DNA of 47,572 nucleotides, taken from contig NZ_JAMBON010000028.1 in assembly GCF_023715655.1 (NCBI RefSeq), positions 1-47,572 of the forward strand, given 5' to 3'. Origin of the DNA: Oceanobacillus luteolus. GTDB lineage: Bacteria > Bacillota > Bacilli > Bacillales > Amphibacillaceae. The notes below the pieces were generated by a model, which was not told the DNA's origin, made no database searches, and saw nothing but the letters and a program-made list of their open reading frames with translations. Made by a program: the position numbers and the translations under genes. This document shows, piece by piece, positions 47,554-47,572 of the stretch (position 1 is its first letter; each line of letters starts with the position of its first letter).

Positions 47554-47572
47554 ATGACCCAAATAAATATTA
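47554..47572 (+). CDS. Start of a gene cut by the window edge, possibly an IS256-type transposase
   Basis: GGAGGTAGG at 47540-47548 is followed by ATGACCCAAATAAATATTA (MTQINI...). MTQI/MTQ starts are common in IS256-family transposases, and the preceding AGGTCATCTTCCAGACCCAT at 47486-47505 could be an IS terminal sequence. Six codons are too few for certainty. Confidence 0.35.

Overview
The window is a chromosomal segment of a low-GC, endospore-forming member of the Bacillaceae. The evidence is the gene order and the sporulation genes. hemQ-pta-lipL-ywfO-ywgA-ywhD-pbpG, ywiB-argS, fadF/acdA, rpoE-pyrG-spo0F-fbaA-tal-murAB-glpX-rho-L31-tdk-prfA-prmC-spoIIR-ywlB-ywlC-mntP-ywlE-rpiB-ywlG-glyA follows the B. 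subtilis ywf-ywl region, with local losses and insertions. spo0F, spoIIR and pbpG are sporulation genes. I cannot name the genus. No rRNA, tRNA or CRISPR array was seen. The two window edges carry fragments of transposase genes: an IS3-type C-terminus on the left and a possible IS256-type start on the right.

Layout. 1-9.4 kb: coproheme decarboxylase, phosphotransacetylase, octanoyl transferase LipL, an HD phosphohydrolase, YwgA, YwhD, the class A penicillin-binding protein PbpG and an FMN reductase. 9.6-11.7 kb: ywiB-argS. 12.3-24.5 kb: a short/branched-chain acyl-CoA degradation cluster. It comprises FadF Fe-S oxidoreductase, thiolase, 3-hydroxybutyryl-CoA dehydrogenase, two acyl-CoA dehydrogenases, a MeaB-type GTPase, a TetR regulator and fused isobutyryl-CoA mutase IcmF. 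Two TetR/FadR-like palindromes precede its two probable transcription units. 25.5-35.9 kb: RNA polymerase delta, CTP synthase with a CTP-sensing leader, Spo0F, glycolytic/pentose enzymes, MurAB, GlpX, Rho, L31 type B and thymidine kinase. 36.3-46.9 kb: RF1 and its methylase PrmC, SpoIIR, tRNA t6A synthesis, Mn efflux, protein-arginine phosphatase, a chemotaxis transducer, RpiB, YwlG and GlyA.

The most unusual content is between the genes. Five intergenic arrays (2119-2411, 8111-8799, 24611-25267, 41452-41952, 46928-47483) and a short degenerate one downstream of rho (about 34428-34512) have different sequences but one geometry. The period is 52 bp, made of a 33-bp imperfect palindrome bounded by TTCR and YGAA plus a 19-bp spacer. 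Several arrays show compensatory changes in the palindrome arms. Fifty-two bp is close to five helical turns. Two further structured repeat families are present. One is a roughly 110-180 bp hairpin element with terminal inverted repeats (three copies). The other is a roughly 150 bp element carrying GGAGATAAAGGAAACA and GATGTTGACTTATCG (four near-complete copies plus fragments), with covarying stems and an optional hairpin module.

Regulatory signals read from sequence include: a sigma-F promoter before spoIIR, a related forespore-type promoter before pbpG, a pyrG promoter/GGGC start/attenuator arrangement, a candidate sigma-H promoter before spo0F, FadR-like operators and many intrinsic terminators.
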